Shown here piece by piece: positions 1 through 7,567 of a stretch of DNA of 40,100 nucleotides. Source of the DNA: Bdellovibrio sp. (GTDB lineage Bacteria; Bdellovibrionota; Bdellovibrionia; Bdellovibrionales; Bdellovibrionaceae); assembly GCA_013360185.1 (NCBI GenBank), contig JABWCO010000016.1, positions 1-40,100 of the forward strand, given 5' to 3'. Both the position numbers and the translations under genes were made by a program. Below the pieces are notes generated by a model that had not been told where the DNA came from, did not search any database, and worked only from the letters and a program-made list of their open reading frames with translations. Position 1 is the stretch's first letter, and the number at the start of each line of letters is the position of its first letter.

Positions 1-698
1 CACAGGTCACTTAAAATATCACCGTACAAGTTTTCTGTGACGATAACATCAAACTGTTGGGGCTTCGTTACCAGTTGCATGCACGCGTTGTCGACGATCA
101 CATCTTTAGTGATAATGTTGGGATACTGCCAGCCGATTTCTTGCGCTACTTTTAAAAATAAGCCATCGCTCATTTTCATGATATTTGCTTTGTGCACGAT
201 CGCCATGCGCGGCTTTCCCGTTTTTTGCGCCAGATCATAGGCGTACCGAGCAATGCGCTCAGAACCTTTGCGCGTGATGCGTTTGATGCTCTCGGCGGTA
301 TTTTCATCGACCATTCTTTCGATGCCGGCATACAAGTCTTCGGTGTTTTCACGCACGATCGTCAGATCTACATCTGAACACACACACTGCACGCCCGGTA
401 ACGAGCGCACGGGGCGAACGTTGGCATACAGATCAAACTTCTGGCGCATAGTTACGTTGATAGATTTATGGCCTCCACCGACTGGAGTTGTCGTCGGACC
501 TTTGATCGCTAGTTTAGTTTTATTGATCGAATCCACTGTCGCTTGCGGCAAAAGATCGCCCAAGGTGTGCAGGGCCACTTCGCCGGCTTGATGCTCTTCA
601 TATTCAAAGGGAGCTTTGATGTGTTTTAAAACGCGAATCACTTGGGTCATGATTTCAGGGCCAATGCCGTCGCCAGGAATTACCGTCAATTTTGTCAT
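1..698 (-). CDS. icd: NAD-dependent isocitrate dehydrogenase, 3' end outside window
   Basis: Partial: the first 232 codons are present and the gene runs off the left edge. It belongs to the isocitrate/isopropylmalate dehydrogenase family, which oxidatively decarboxylates isocitrate to 2-oxoglutarate in the TCA cycle in the cytosol. Seen: N-terminal TVIPGDGIGPE, then KGPTTTPVGGG, the substrate-binding arginine cluster FDLYANVRPVRSLPG near residues 90-105, VRENTEDLYAGIE, the conserved lysine in AIVHKANIMK, and DVIVTENLYGDILSD at the edge. The NVRP context and the ENTEDLYAGIE segment fit the NAD-linked (IDH3-like) branch better than LeuB. The ATG at 698 starts directly before the conserved N-terminal beta strand. 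The cofactor cannot be settled, because the C-terminal specificity residues are outside the window. Confidence 0.9.
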   Translation of the reverse strand, partial: MTKLTVIPGDGIGPEIMTQVIRVLKHIKAPFEYEEHQAGEVALHTLGDLLPQATVDSINKTKLAIKGPTTTPVGGGHKSINVTMRQKFDLYANVRPVRSLPGVQCVCSDVDLTIVRENTEDLYAGIERMVDENTAESIKRITRKGSERIARYAYDLAQKTGKPRMAIVHKANIMKMSDGLFLKVAQEIGWQYPNIITKDVIVDNACMQLVTKPQQFDVIVTENLYGDILSDL

Positions 699-741
699 CT
701 GGTTGCCTTTCAAGTTGTGCCATTACGGTAGCACGCGCGAG

Positions 742-880
742 CTGGCAGGGGGAGCTTTTTTGGCTCCTTGCCAGAGTGATGGGCTGTGGGTTGGACGAGG
801 GGGCTCACAAGATTTCCCCGAACGGGGTGGGAGCCGATGTCAGTCTCAAAGTGAGACTTGCTTATAGACTAAAGCAAGGG
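742..880. other. Structured GC-rich leader/intergenic region upstream of icd
   Basis: No gene is visible between 699 and 1158. The part nearest icd holds several inverted repeats. Arms CTGGCA...TGCCAG enclose a nearly complete stem at 742-774. GGCTC...GAGCC encloses CCCCG-AA-CGGGG at about 803-835. AGTCTCA/TGAGACT lies at 842-858 and overlaps CTTGCTT/AAGCAAG at 857-878, so the last two cannot form together. On the minus strand all of these lie in the probable icd 5' leader. I do not recognise a known riboswitch class. Confidence 0.45.
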
Positions 881-975
881 CCGGGCCAGGGGGGGGTAGA
901 GCCTTTTTGCACCGCACTTTGCGGCGACGGGGTGTTGTAATCTTTGACACGGGTGAAGTCGAATCATCTTAAGGA

Positions 976-1040
976 GTTAGGAGATTTTCGCGACGCTGTC
1001 TGGGATCTAGACAGAGAAAACCTAACGAATGCTGTTTTTT
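976..1040 (+). ncRNA. Possible small structured RNA (long hairpin plus T-run)
   Basis: A three-part stem can be drawn: GTTAGG (976-981) with CCTAAC (1021-1026), TTTTC (985-989) with GAAAA (1016-1020), and CTGTCT (996-1001) with AGACAG (1009-1014). Six Ts follow at 1035-1040. A TTGACA hexamer sits at 944-949, but the matching -10 (TCTTAA at 967-972) is poor. It could be a short transcript, a terminator for something upstream, or just a folded spacer. No coding potential is seen. Confidence 0.25.
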
Positions 1041-1158
1041 AAGCTTGGTCCAAAATAGCTAATAATTACTAGTTATTCCAATTAGTTGAAGGAATATGGA
1101 AGCCCTTTCCTGTGTGGTCCCATCTTTGTATTAGTAACCATCGAGTGGAGGTCGCTTC

Positions 1159-1800
1159 ATGGTGAAGTTACTGGGAGCCTGTGGGTTCCTTATTCTTATG
1201 TTATCGATACAGGCGTGTGCGCCGAAGTCGCAGGAAGATTGTGGGTTCGTACAAAACGTCTATGGAGAGCGCATCTCTTGGCAAACGAATTCCCCCGTCA
1301 CGATGTACCTTCATGAAAGTATCCCGGACTCAATGGTTCCAGCTATTGTATCTGCGGCCCAAACCTGGGAAATAACTGCCGGGCGCAAGCTTATCAATAT
1401 TGTCACAAGTCCGCGCAAAACCGGGCCCGCAAATCCACATCAAGACGGTCAAAATGTTATTTATTTACTTAACACCTGGGAAGACAACAAAGCGTCCGAG
1501 CAGGGTCGCACCAGTGTGTATTGGATTGGTGACCTAATTAAAGAGGCGGACATGCGTTTAAACGGGGCGGATTTTAGTTACTATTGGAACGGACAAAGAG
1601 TGACGAAGGCGGCAAAGGCGGCCCGCGCTGATTCATCACCAGTCAATATTGAGGCGTTGGTGTTGCACGAATTGGGACACGTTTTGGGTCTTAAGCACAA
1701 AGATAATTCGGGTTCTGTGATGGCGACGTATTTATCCAGCGGCGACGACCGCGTAAATTTAGCGGCAACGGATGAAGCGGCTTTAAGGTGCGAATACTAA
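1159..1800 (+). CDS. Secreted matrixin-like zinc metalloprotease lipoprotein
   Basis: 213 aa. The N-terminus is hydrophobic and ends in IQAC, giving a plausible lipobox with acylated Cys20, so the product is probably anchored in the outer membrane or exported. The zinc motif HELGHVLGLKH lies at residues 170-180 (HExxHxxGxxH). The Met-turn follows in SVMATY (186-191), the arrangement of matrixin/M10-type metzincins. The length suits a single catalytic domain, with no obvious C-terminal module. The start is supported by GGAGG at 1147-1151, seven bases before the ATG. It stands alone: the next gene is about 110 bases downstream. The substrate is unknown; degradation of prey or matrix protein would be inference from a predatory lifestyle. 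Confidence 0.85.
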   Translation: MVKLLGACGFLILMLSIQACAPKSQEDCGFVQNVYGERISWQTNSPVTMYLHESIPDSMVPAIVSAAQTWEITAGRKLINIVTSPRKTGPANPHQDGQNVIYLLNTWEDNKASEQGRTSVYWIGDLIKEADMRLNGADFSYYWNGQRVTKAAKAARADSSPVNIEALVLHELGHVLGLKHKDNSGSVMATYLSSGDDRVNLAATDEAALRCEY

Positions 1801-1908
1801 GTGTGCCGGGCAGTGTAAAATGTCCATGTAAGTTTATTTAAGTTGTTGTAGTTGCAAGAAGATCACTAGACTTTTAGTTCTGCTTAAGCGGCAGATAGAG
1901 GAGAAATT

Positions 1909-2145
1909 ATGAGAATTATCGACACAAAAAATACTGAGCTAGTAGATGCGAAGTCGGATTCTTATGCGTCCTCTGTGGCGGCGAACTCTGTGGTTACGCA
2001 GACTTCCTATCACGAACTCTCAGATAAGCCCGTGGTGCAATCGGATGCTTTGATGCAATTGCATGCAAACATAGACATGCTAAATGATCTGCAAGGTCGG
2101 TTGTCATTTTTGATGCGCGAAGTACGCTATCTTTTAAAAGCTTAA
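1909..2145 (+). CDS. Small hypothetical protein, 78 aa
   Basis: Not a family I recognise. The ATG has a strong GAGGAG ribosome-binding site at 1898-1903. The first 45 residues are polar and Ser/Asp-rich, and the C-terminal 30 residues look like an amphipathic helix (MLNDLQGRLSFLMREVRYLL). There is no signal peptide or membrane segment. Its TAA overlaps the TAA of the convergent gene in one TTAA tetranucleotide. Probably a real cytosolic small protein because of the good translation signal; function unknown. Confidence 0.6.
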   Translation: MRIIDTKNTELVDAKSDSYASSVAANSVVTQTSYHELSDKPVVQSDALMQLHANIDMLNDLQGRLSFLMREVRYLLKA

Positions 2146-3425
2146 GCTTTCTTGTTCAGGCGGGTCGAAAGACCTTTGGGGATGCGAAAAATGACCCAGT
2201 CGCCTTGGCGCTCTCGAGTCATGCCTTCGGTGATAACCGGTTTTTCAAAATTAAATTCTTCTCTGAATGTTTGATAGTTCGAAGTGCTTACGGTTTTCCC
2301 GTCTTCTTCAATCTTATCTTTGTGGGCACGCTGGCCTGAAATAGTGGCTTTGTCGTTTTGGATGTTTACCTTCACGATATCTTTTTCATGCTCTGGCACA
2401 AAGGCACGCAAAATATAGAAATCCGGATTTTCGCGCAGATAGCTGCCACGGTCTTCGACCTTATAGAAAGGATCTGAAGCTTTGTCACTATACTGGGCAG
2501 AGTCTTTAATGAACTCTTTGCGCGTTTCTGCTAATTCACGTTCATAGTTCTGCTTTTGTACGTCAATGGATTCGCGTTGCGCGGCTGCATTTTTTCCGTA
2601 CAAGCTTTTAAAGCGTTCATTTTGGGTTTGCAAAGTTTCTTCGTTGGCTTTTTTATTGTGCTGAACGCGTGCGGCATATTGGGCGTTCAGATGCTCTTCT
2701 TTTGCTGCCCACTGATTTTTCTGCTGTTCGTAGCGTTTCTCGGAATGTGTACTTAAGCGTTCTAGTTTTTTGTGCTGCAGTTCTTTTTCTTGTTCAACGG
2801 TGCCTTGGCCTTGGGCACGCAAATTGGCGTATTCAGCTTCGTTGCGCGCGCGCAGTCTTTCGCTGGCAGAACGGCCGCGTTCGACTTCGTTACCCAAGCT
2901 CATATCATTTTGTTCACGCTGACGTTTTAAACGTTCGCTGCTGTACCCGTTAATTTGCGCCATGTCTTTATTGTATTTATCTTTGGCTTGCTGCATTTCT
3001 TCAGCACTTTTGCTGCGCACGTATTGAATGCGACTTTGCGTGTTGCCTTCGATCTCTTGGATTTTCTTGCGAGCGTCTTCTTGGGCTGAGCTGACTTGGG
3101 TCTGGCGCTTTTCACGCATGGACACTAACTTTTCGTCATAGCCTTTTTGCAAAGACTGTGTGCGGGCGTTGTAATTTTCGGAAAGACGTTGACGTTCTTC
3201 AGCTGCTTCTTCGGCTAATTTTTGTTGGCGTGTGCGGATGTGATTAACGGCTGCTTCATTGGTTTCGCTTAAATTTTCTTTTTTGTCGGCGTAATAGTCT
3301 TTTAGCTCAGAGAGGTCTTGCTCGTTCTTGCGAACGACGTCTTTCTTCTTACGATTGAACTCAACCTGAACATCGTTCAGGTCAGCTTGTTGATTTTTGC
3401 GCGTGGAATTGTCAATCGACGACAT
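2142..3425 (-). CDS. Long coiled-coil protein with C-terminal Hsp20-like domain
   Basis: 427 aa. Residues 10-310 are almost continuously charged and helical (Lys, Glu, Gln, Arg, with few hydrophobics), as in a long coiled coil. From about 318 to 418 the character changes to a beta-rich domain resembling the alpha-crystallin/Hsp20 fold: DFYILRAFVPEHEKDIVKV, then a short IQNDKATISGQR segment, a charged loop, and FREEFNFEKPV near 387-396. The usual C-terminal IxI tail is not obvious (IFRIPKG is the nearest). There is no signal peptide. The ATG at 3425 has GGGAG only one base upstream, so the exact start is uncertain. It lies 31 bases after the secreted gene at 3457-3765 and may share its promoter. 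A small heat-shock domain behind a 300-residue coiled coil is unusual; a scaffold or filament-associated chaperone is conceivable but unproven. Confidence 0.75.
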   Translation of the reverse strand: MSSIDNSTRKNQQADLNDVQVEFNRKKKDVVRKNEQDLSELKDYYADKKENLSETNEAAVNHIRTRQQKLAEEAAEERQRLSENYNARTQSLQKGYDEKLVSMREKRQTQVSSAQEDARKKIQEIEGNTQSRIQYVRSKSAEEMQQAKDKYNKDMAQINGYSSERLKRQREQNDMSLGNEVERGRSASERLRARNEAEYANLRAQGQGTVEQEKELQHKKLERLSTHSEKRYEQQKNQWAAKEEHLNAQYAARVQHNKKANEETLQTQNERFKSLYGKNAAAQRESIDVQKQNYERELAETRKEFIKDSAQYSDKASDPFYKVEDRGSYLRENPDFYILRAFVPEHEKDIVKVNIQNDKATISGQRAHKDKIEEDGKTVSTSNYQTFREEFNFEKPVITEGMTRERQGDWVIFRIPKGLSTRLNKKA

Positions 3426-3456
3426 GCTCCCAGTGTATCAGAATAAGACGAACTGA

Positions 3457-3765
3457 CTAAGGGGCGGCAGCCTCTGTTGCGGGAATCTGGGCTTTAGGGT
3501 TGGGACAATGAGGCTTAAAGCCGTCTGTACGCCCATAGCAGCGCCAGGTATCGATGTAAGTGATGTCCTCATCCATCGCGACCGGATAGAAGTAACGATA
3601 CTGCTCGGGATCTAAGGTGCTTTCCACCAGGCGAAAGTCCTGGGAAGGAACTTGGGGATCGGTGGACTTTTTGGCAATTCTTAAAACGAAAACTCGGTAC
3701 TCAGCGGAGCTGAGTGTGGGAGCACATAAAATAAGAAAGCTGATCCAGGCCAAGCAACGTCGCAT
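3457..3765 (-). CDS. Small secreted hypothetical protein
   Basis: 102 aa with a clear Sec signal peptide: MRRC, then a hydrophobic core, with cleavage likely after LSSA near residue 21. The mature part is about 80 residues and contains CYGRTDGFKPHCPNP, with two cysteines that could form a disulfide in the periplasm. No family recognised. No Shine-Dalgarno sequence is seen; a sigma-28-like promoter ends only seven bases before the ATG, so the mRNA may be leaderless. The coiled-coil/Hsp20 gene follows 31 bases downstream on the same strand. Confidence 0.6.
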   Translation of the reverse strand: MRRCLAWISFLILCAPTLSSAEYRVFVLRIAKKSTDPQVPSQDFRLVESTLDPEQYRYFYPVAMDEDITYIDTWRCYGRTDGFKPHCPNPKAQIPATEAAAP

Positions 3766-3772
3766 GAATCAT

Positions 3773-3799
3773 TTATCGGCGTTTCTCGCGAAACGCTTA
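3773..3799 (-). promoter_or_regulatory. Sigma-28 (FliA)-like promoter with perfect -10
   Basis: On the minus strand: TAAGCGTT (-35, 5 of 8 to TAAAGTTT), an 11-base spacer, then GCCGATAA (-10, 8 of 8) ending at 3773. A 7-bp inverted repeat GCGTTTC/GAAACGC (3779-3796) overlaps the site. The expected start at about 3766 is immediately before the ATG at 3765. Confidence 0.5.
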
Positions 3800-3833
3800 A
3801 TTGCAACGCGCCTCGCAAAACGGAGTGGCTAGA

Positions 3834-4151
3834 CTAGTGCTTATGCTCGTTATTGGCGCGCACGGTGTTTTCCACGATGTGGAAGTAAGCGCGAACTAGC
3901 ATTTGGTAGGATTCAGGCTCTAAAGCTTGCAGGTAAGCCATCTTTTCAAAGTAAGTCCGCTTTGCGATCAAAGCCGTCATGACGTCTTGGACTTTCTTCA
4001 TTTTGTCAAAACTATAGAAGTCCTTATCGTCTGAGACCTCTTTTAGGACGTCAGCGATGGATTTATTGTCAAAAAGAACATGCACGCCCATTGCGGAATG
4101 GGACAGCAACGCTTCCATTTTTTCCAAACTCGTCTCTTCGATATCAACCAA
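3834..4151 (-). CDS. Hypothetical cytosolic protein with TTG start
   Basis: 105 aa, unknown family. I place the start at the TTG at 4151 because a perfect AGGAGG (4159-4164) lies seven bases upstream. A longer in-frame reading to 4349 would overlap the divergent gene and has no such signal. The product begins VDIEETSLEKMEALL and is mostly helical and acidic/basic, with SYQMLVRAYFHIVENTV near the C-terminus. The tail is NNEHKH, but I would not claim metal binding from it. No signal peptide. It is divergent from the gene at 4319 across a 167-base promoter region. Confidence 0.6.
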   Translation of the reverse strand: MVDIEETSLEKMEALLSHSAMGVHVLFDNKSIADVLKEVSDDKDFYSFDKMKKVQDVMTALIAKRTYFEKMAYLQALEPESYQMLVRAYFHIVENTVRANNEHKH

Positions 4152-4318
4152 GAGAGCGCCTCCTGTTGCGACTGCTTTAATCAAATGGTGAGTAATAAAT
4201 GGATTTGTTGCAAGGCCAAAAATACAACAATGACGAGCCTTGTCGTGTGGCTGTGTTTTTCTAGTTGTTGTGAGTCGCGATTGTCTCGATAATATAAGTC
4301 TGTGAGGTTGCGATAAAT

Positions 4319-5185
4319 ATGGCGAAAACAAAGTCCCGTGCAAAAACAAAAAAAAACAGTGCTTCTTCTGAAAAGGAATATATCGTTGTCGACGAATCGG
4401 CCGGCCTTATATTTGAAACAGAAAAGGAACTGTTTGGGTACTTTACGGCAGCCATTGATAAGCTTGAAGGCGAGTACCAGGCCCTGCGAGCTCCTGAAGA
4501 CTTTAACGATGAAGAGCAAATCAGTCGTGAGCATTTTCTTGAAGCAACCTTAGATGAACCTGATGAAGTTTGGATGGATGATAAAACCATCGGCGACTAT
4601 GCTATTTACCATTTTATCAAAGCTTTTGAAGAGGGGCCTGACAGCTTTACCTATGTGGCTGTGGCCTATGTTTCTTCAGAAGACGAGTATCCGACGTTTG
4701 TATTTATCCACTTTCCAACTAAGGATATCCGCGTATGGCAAAACTATCAGCGTGGGGAATTGGTCTATGACAAAACTTACGAAGAGGTTTCTGTAGCCGC
4801 TATCGACGGCGATGCTTTGGGCGAAGGTGATCCTTTAGCGATGGGACTGTATTTGGCCATGCTTAAAGTGCGTGGAGAAAAAGATATTGCGCAAGAAAAA
4901 TTCCAAGAGTTCGCAGAGCTGCGCGAAGATACAATTGAAAACGCGGATGAAATCTGGCGCAAAAATGACTTGGATGGAAATATTTTAGTAAGTTTTATTA
5001 AGGAATTTCCAGATCATGAAACGGCCAAAGATTTATCCTATATCGCGGTGACACAAGAAGACAGCGATTCGAATGTGCACTCGCTTCTGTTTTCTTTTCC
5101 GACCACGGATCACACTTTAGTAGACCGTTATCGCCAAGGCGAAAACTTGCAAGCTGAAGAGGTCAGTCAAGAATCTGCGCATTAG
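4319..5185 (+). CDS. Acidic protein with two related repeats (possible PBECR-type fold)
   Basis: 288 aa, cytosolic, with a Lys-rich N-terminal tail (residues 1-14) followed by an acidic body. Two halves are related. Each has a helix, then DEVW (about 81-84) or DEIW (about 210-213), then a helical FIKAF/FIKEF, then Y(V/I)AV(A/T), then a beta strand ending in HFPTKD or SFPTTD, then a YQRGE/YRQGE motif. So the protein probably arose by internal duplication. The pattern 'D-E-V/I-W ... Y-V-A-V ... F-P-T' reminds me of the PBECR (barnase/EndoU/ColicinE5/RelE-like) nuclease fold, but I cannot identify catalytic residues. GAGG at 4304-4307 precedes the ATG. Function not assigned. Confidence 0.65.
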   Translation: MAKTKSRAKTKKNSASSEKEYIVVDESAGLIFETEKELFGYFTAAIDKLEGEYQALRAPEDFNDEEQISREHFLEATLDEPDEVWMDDKTIGDYAIYHFIKAFEEGPDSFTYVAVAYVSSEDEYPTFVFIHFPTKDIRVWQNYQRGELVYDKTYEEVSVAAIDGDALGEGDPLAMGLYLAMLKVRGEKDIAQEKFQEFAELREDTIENADEIWRKNDLDGNILVSFIKEFPDHETAKDLSYIAVTQEDSDSNVHSLLFSFPTTDHTLVDRYRQGENLQAEEVSQESAH

Positions 5186-5193
5186 GTGCACTT

Positions 5194-5925
5194 TTAATTA
5201 TTAAAGCACAAGCTGGTTGCAGTGGATTTGTAAGCGTCTTCGGATGTTAAGCTGAGGTTTTTGAATGGGTGCAAGTTCTTTAAGACGTTGGCGCGGGGTT
5301 GGCCATCGGCTTCTGTAGCATATTGTGCTGGATTTGCATAAAACATGGGTAACAGGGCATCTGCTTGGCTGGTTGCTTTGTTGGTTGTGGCATCATAGAC
5401 AGAAAACTTAAGCACATCGTACACGCCTTCAGCGTCTCTGAGGTCAACAAGGACATAGACGTTGCTAAAGAAAGTTTTTGCGTCGCTGTAACCTAGGCTG
5501 GAAGCCAAGGCTTGCAGTTCGTTCCAGCGCAAGGAGCTTTTCCAGTCTGTCAAAAGTGTGCCGGATTTATTCACTAAGGCCGCCGTTAATACGGTGTTGT
5601 CCAAATGCGTTTGGCCTGCAGAAGTGGCAAGCCATCTCCACATCGAGATATACGATCCGCCGCTTTCGAAGTTTGCTGGTAAAGCAGATAAGCGCACATA
5701 CATATAGTTTGATTTTACAACGTTAGAGCTATCTACATAAACCTTCAGGCTCGCTGTAATGTCGGAGTTAGAGATTTGGTTACAATAGGCGATGGCTTTA
5801 TTAGACGACAGATCCACTTGGCTTGAGCTGTCTAGTGATCCTTGCTCATTGCTGGCGTTGCAAGCGGTTAGCAAAGTCATTGAACCAAGCACTAAAAGAG
5901 TTGAAAAAATATTTTGCGCTTTCAT
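5194..5925 (-). CDS. Lipoprotein of unknown function
   Basis: 243 aa from the ATG at 5925. An upstream in-frame start at 5955 is less likely because it would put ten residues before the signal peptide, and GGGGG lies just upstream of 5925. The signal peptide ends in LLTAC, a good lipobox, so the product is an envelope lipoprotein. The mature protein begins with a Ser/Asn/Asp-rich linker and continues as a mixed alpha/beta domain with SMWRWLATSAGQTHLDN and a Cys near the C-terminus. Family not recognised. It is convergent with the previous gene with only eight bases between the stops; an AT-rich inverted repeat (5186-5209) spans them. Confidence 0.65.
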   Translation of the reverse strand: MKAQNIFSTLLVLGSMTLLTACNASNEQGSLDSSSQVDLSSNKAIAYCNQISNSDITASLKVYVDSSNVVKSNYMYVRLSALPANFESGGSYISMWRWLATSAGQTHLDNTVLTAALVNKSGTLLTDWKSSLRWNELQALASSLGYSDAKTFFSNVYVLVDLRDAEGVYDVLKFSVYDATTNKATSQADALLPMFYANPAQYATEADGQPRANVLKNLHPFKNLSLTSEDAYKSTATSLCFNN

Positions 5926-6129
5926 AAAGCCCCCTGATGCTAGGATATACAGCAATCACGGTGCCATATTTCACTCTGAAACGGTGCAAATAAGCGAGTG
6001 CTTTCCATGACTTATGCAGCTTGATTTTCTCTGTCTGAGACGATCCTAAAGTGAAGCGTCGAACTTGCTAGCAAGAGCCGGGGTTGCTTGACGGTGAGGG
6101 ATTCAGTGGGGGAGTTATGAGGGGCTTGC

Positions 6130-6171
6130 AAAAAAGAAAAACGGCAGAGACTTTAAAAAGTTCTTTGCCGT
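6130..6171 (-). terminator. Rho-independent terminator
   Basis: On the minus strand, ACGGCAAAGAA...TCTCTGCCGT forms a long stem with one bulge (6141-6171), followed by a T-rich tail (plus-strand A-run 6130-6140). It lies 38 bases after the lipoprotein gene ending at 6210. Confidence 0.8.
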
Positions 6172-6209
6172 TATCGATTGCACGTGTCGTCCTGGATGTT
6201 TGAATCTTC

Positions 6210-7214
6210 CTACTGACAGATATAAGCTCCGACATGTACGGTTTTTTCAACCAGGCTGTCTGGCAAGCTCACTCCGCAATATCCGGCACCCGAGCCCTCT
6301 ACAACAGCCAGGCCAACTTTGTATCCTGCCGCTGTCCACTCGTTGATTTTAGCTCTTGCAAGGACAGGATCATTTCCTTCGTACTTTTTCCACGTACACA
6401 CTTTAGAAGGTGTTGGTGGTGGAGCTACATAAGGATTTGAGATAGATTCTTTCAGTGCATTTTGTAACTGTCCACGGTATCCGTTGGCAGTAACATAGCT
6501 TGCACTTTCCGTGCAGCCATTGCCATTGTAAGTGCAATCTAAATACGCTTTTGAATGCATGTATGTGTTGATATTTAAACCAAACGTCGCTGAAGAACCA
6601 TAGCATAAGAAGTAACGAGCCTCGATGCTTCTAATTCCGAAATAAGTTTCAAACGCGTCTGAATAAGGTGGCTGGTACCACAAACCGCTAAACAGTCGGT
6701 TGCGCATTGTCGGATCGTTCACGTTGATTAAGCCTGCGATCACGCTCGCCTGTTGTGAGGTCATCGCCGTATCAGGATAAAGGGTTGGTGATAGTCTGTT
6801 CATACGCTCTAACAATTGCGCGCGCGTGGGCGGCACATAGCCTACGGGATCTGAACTATTTAAAACACCGCAAGACATGGCCATGCCCTCTAAAAGAGCC
6901 GAGCCTTTTTGTGACAACTGGGGAGGTGCTGGTGGGTTCAAAGGCACGTCACATTTTAAACAAGATAAAACATTCGTTGAAGAGTCACCGGCACATGCGC
7001 CATCAGACAATTTGCTGACAGGGGCTGGAGGTGGTGGTGGAACCACTGGAGGCTCCGGTGTTGGTGTGACTGGATCGGGAATGAAAGGTGGCGGAGTTGG
7101 AACATCCACAACGCCTTGGGCATCAGTGTTCATGCTGCTGAATAACAGTTTATCGCTACACGCCGTTAGCGATAACAATGAGATACATAATATACTTTGC
7201 ATGAACTTGCCCAC
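6210..7214 (-). CDS. Lipoprotein with proline-rich linker
   Basis: 334 aa from a GTG at 7214, chosen because GGAGG (7222-7226) lies seven bases upstream; ATGs at 7232 and 7202 also exist but are badly spaced. The signal peptide ends in LSLTAC (lipobox). A linker of about 35 residues rich in Pro, Val and Thr follows (PEPPVVPPPPPAPV), which probably spans the periplasm or keeps the domain off the membrane. The C-terminal 250 residues contain at least ten cysteines and aromatic/glycine-rich stretches (SGLWYQPPYSDAFETYFGIR), which suggests a disulfide-stabilised surface domain. No family recognised. Monocistronic, with its own terminator. Confidence 0.7.
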   Translation of the reverse strand: MGKFMQSILCISLLSLTACSDKLLFSSMNTDAQGVVDVPTPPPFIPDPVTPTPEPPVVPPPPPAPVSKLSDGACAGDSSTNVLSCLKCDVPLNPPAPPQLSQKGSALLEGMAMSCGVLNSSDPVGYVPPTRAQLLERMNRLSPTLYPDTAMTSQQASVIAGLINVNDPTMRNRLFSGLWYQPPYSDAFETYFGIRSIEARYFLCYGSSATFGLNINTYMHSKAYLDCTYNGNGCTESASYVTANGYRGQLQNALKESISNPYVAPPPTPSKVCTWKKYEGNDPVLARAKINEWTAAGYKVGLAVVEGSGAGYCGVSLPDSLVEKTVHVGAYICQ

Positions 7215-7567
7215 AAAAAATCCTCCGCTCATACATGTATAGGCAAGAGTGGTGCCAAGGTTTTAAACTGAAACAGATGTGGTCTAGTTAGGCTAAGTGT
7301 TGAATTCTTATTTGTATTCTTAGAGTGAGAAAAAATAAAATGTTCTGCAGAATGTTCATTTTTTGAGAGTGTCGAAGTTCTTTGCGAAAAATTTTAAAAT
7401 ATAAAATACGAAATGCAGTCTTTTGCGTGCAAAAGCGAAGATTTTCAGATCATTTCTGTAAATCAGAGAAATTTATTAGGCAAAAATCGGGCTCAAAGTC
7501 TAGGTTGGTGTTGCGGTCCAGGAGTGAAAGCCCAAAAAAGCGGCAACACTCTCGACAGGAACAAAGT
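7215..7567. other. Intergenic region with TTCTGCAGAA palindrome
   Basis: No gene is seen. The stretch holds the promoter region of the lipoprotein gene (minus strand), a 10-bp palindrome TTCTGCAGAA (7343-7352), and an inverted repeat GTGTTGC (7508-7514) / GCAACAC (7543-7549) downstream of the lipase-maturation-factor gene. None has a convincing U-tract or -10/-35 match. Confidence 0.4.

Noticed and set aside
692..940. Plus-strand open frames in 616-1086
   Set aside because: No ribosome-binding site, biased composition (Gly/Trp/Cys-rich) and overlap with the icd start and hairpins.
699..1158. RNase P RNA, 4.5S RNA, tmRNA or tRNA in the GC-rich spacer
   Set aside because: None of the conserved core sequences of these RNAs or a CCA-type acceptor stem could be found.
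7343..7352. LexA-type operator at TTCTGCAGAA
   Set aside because: A 10-bp palindrome exists but does not match the CTG-N10-CAG or GAAC-N4-GTTC operator forms, and the neighbouring genes are not SOS-like.
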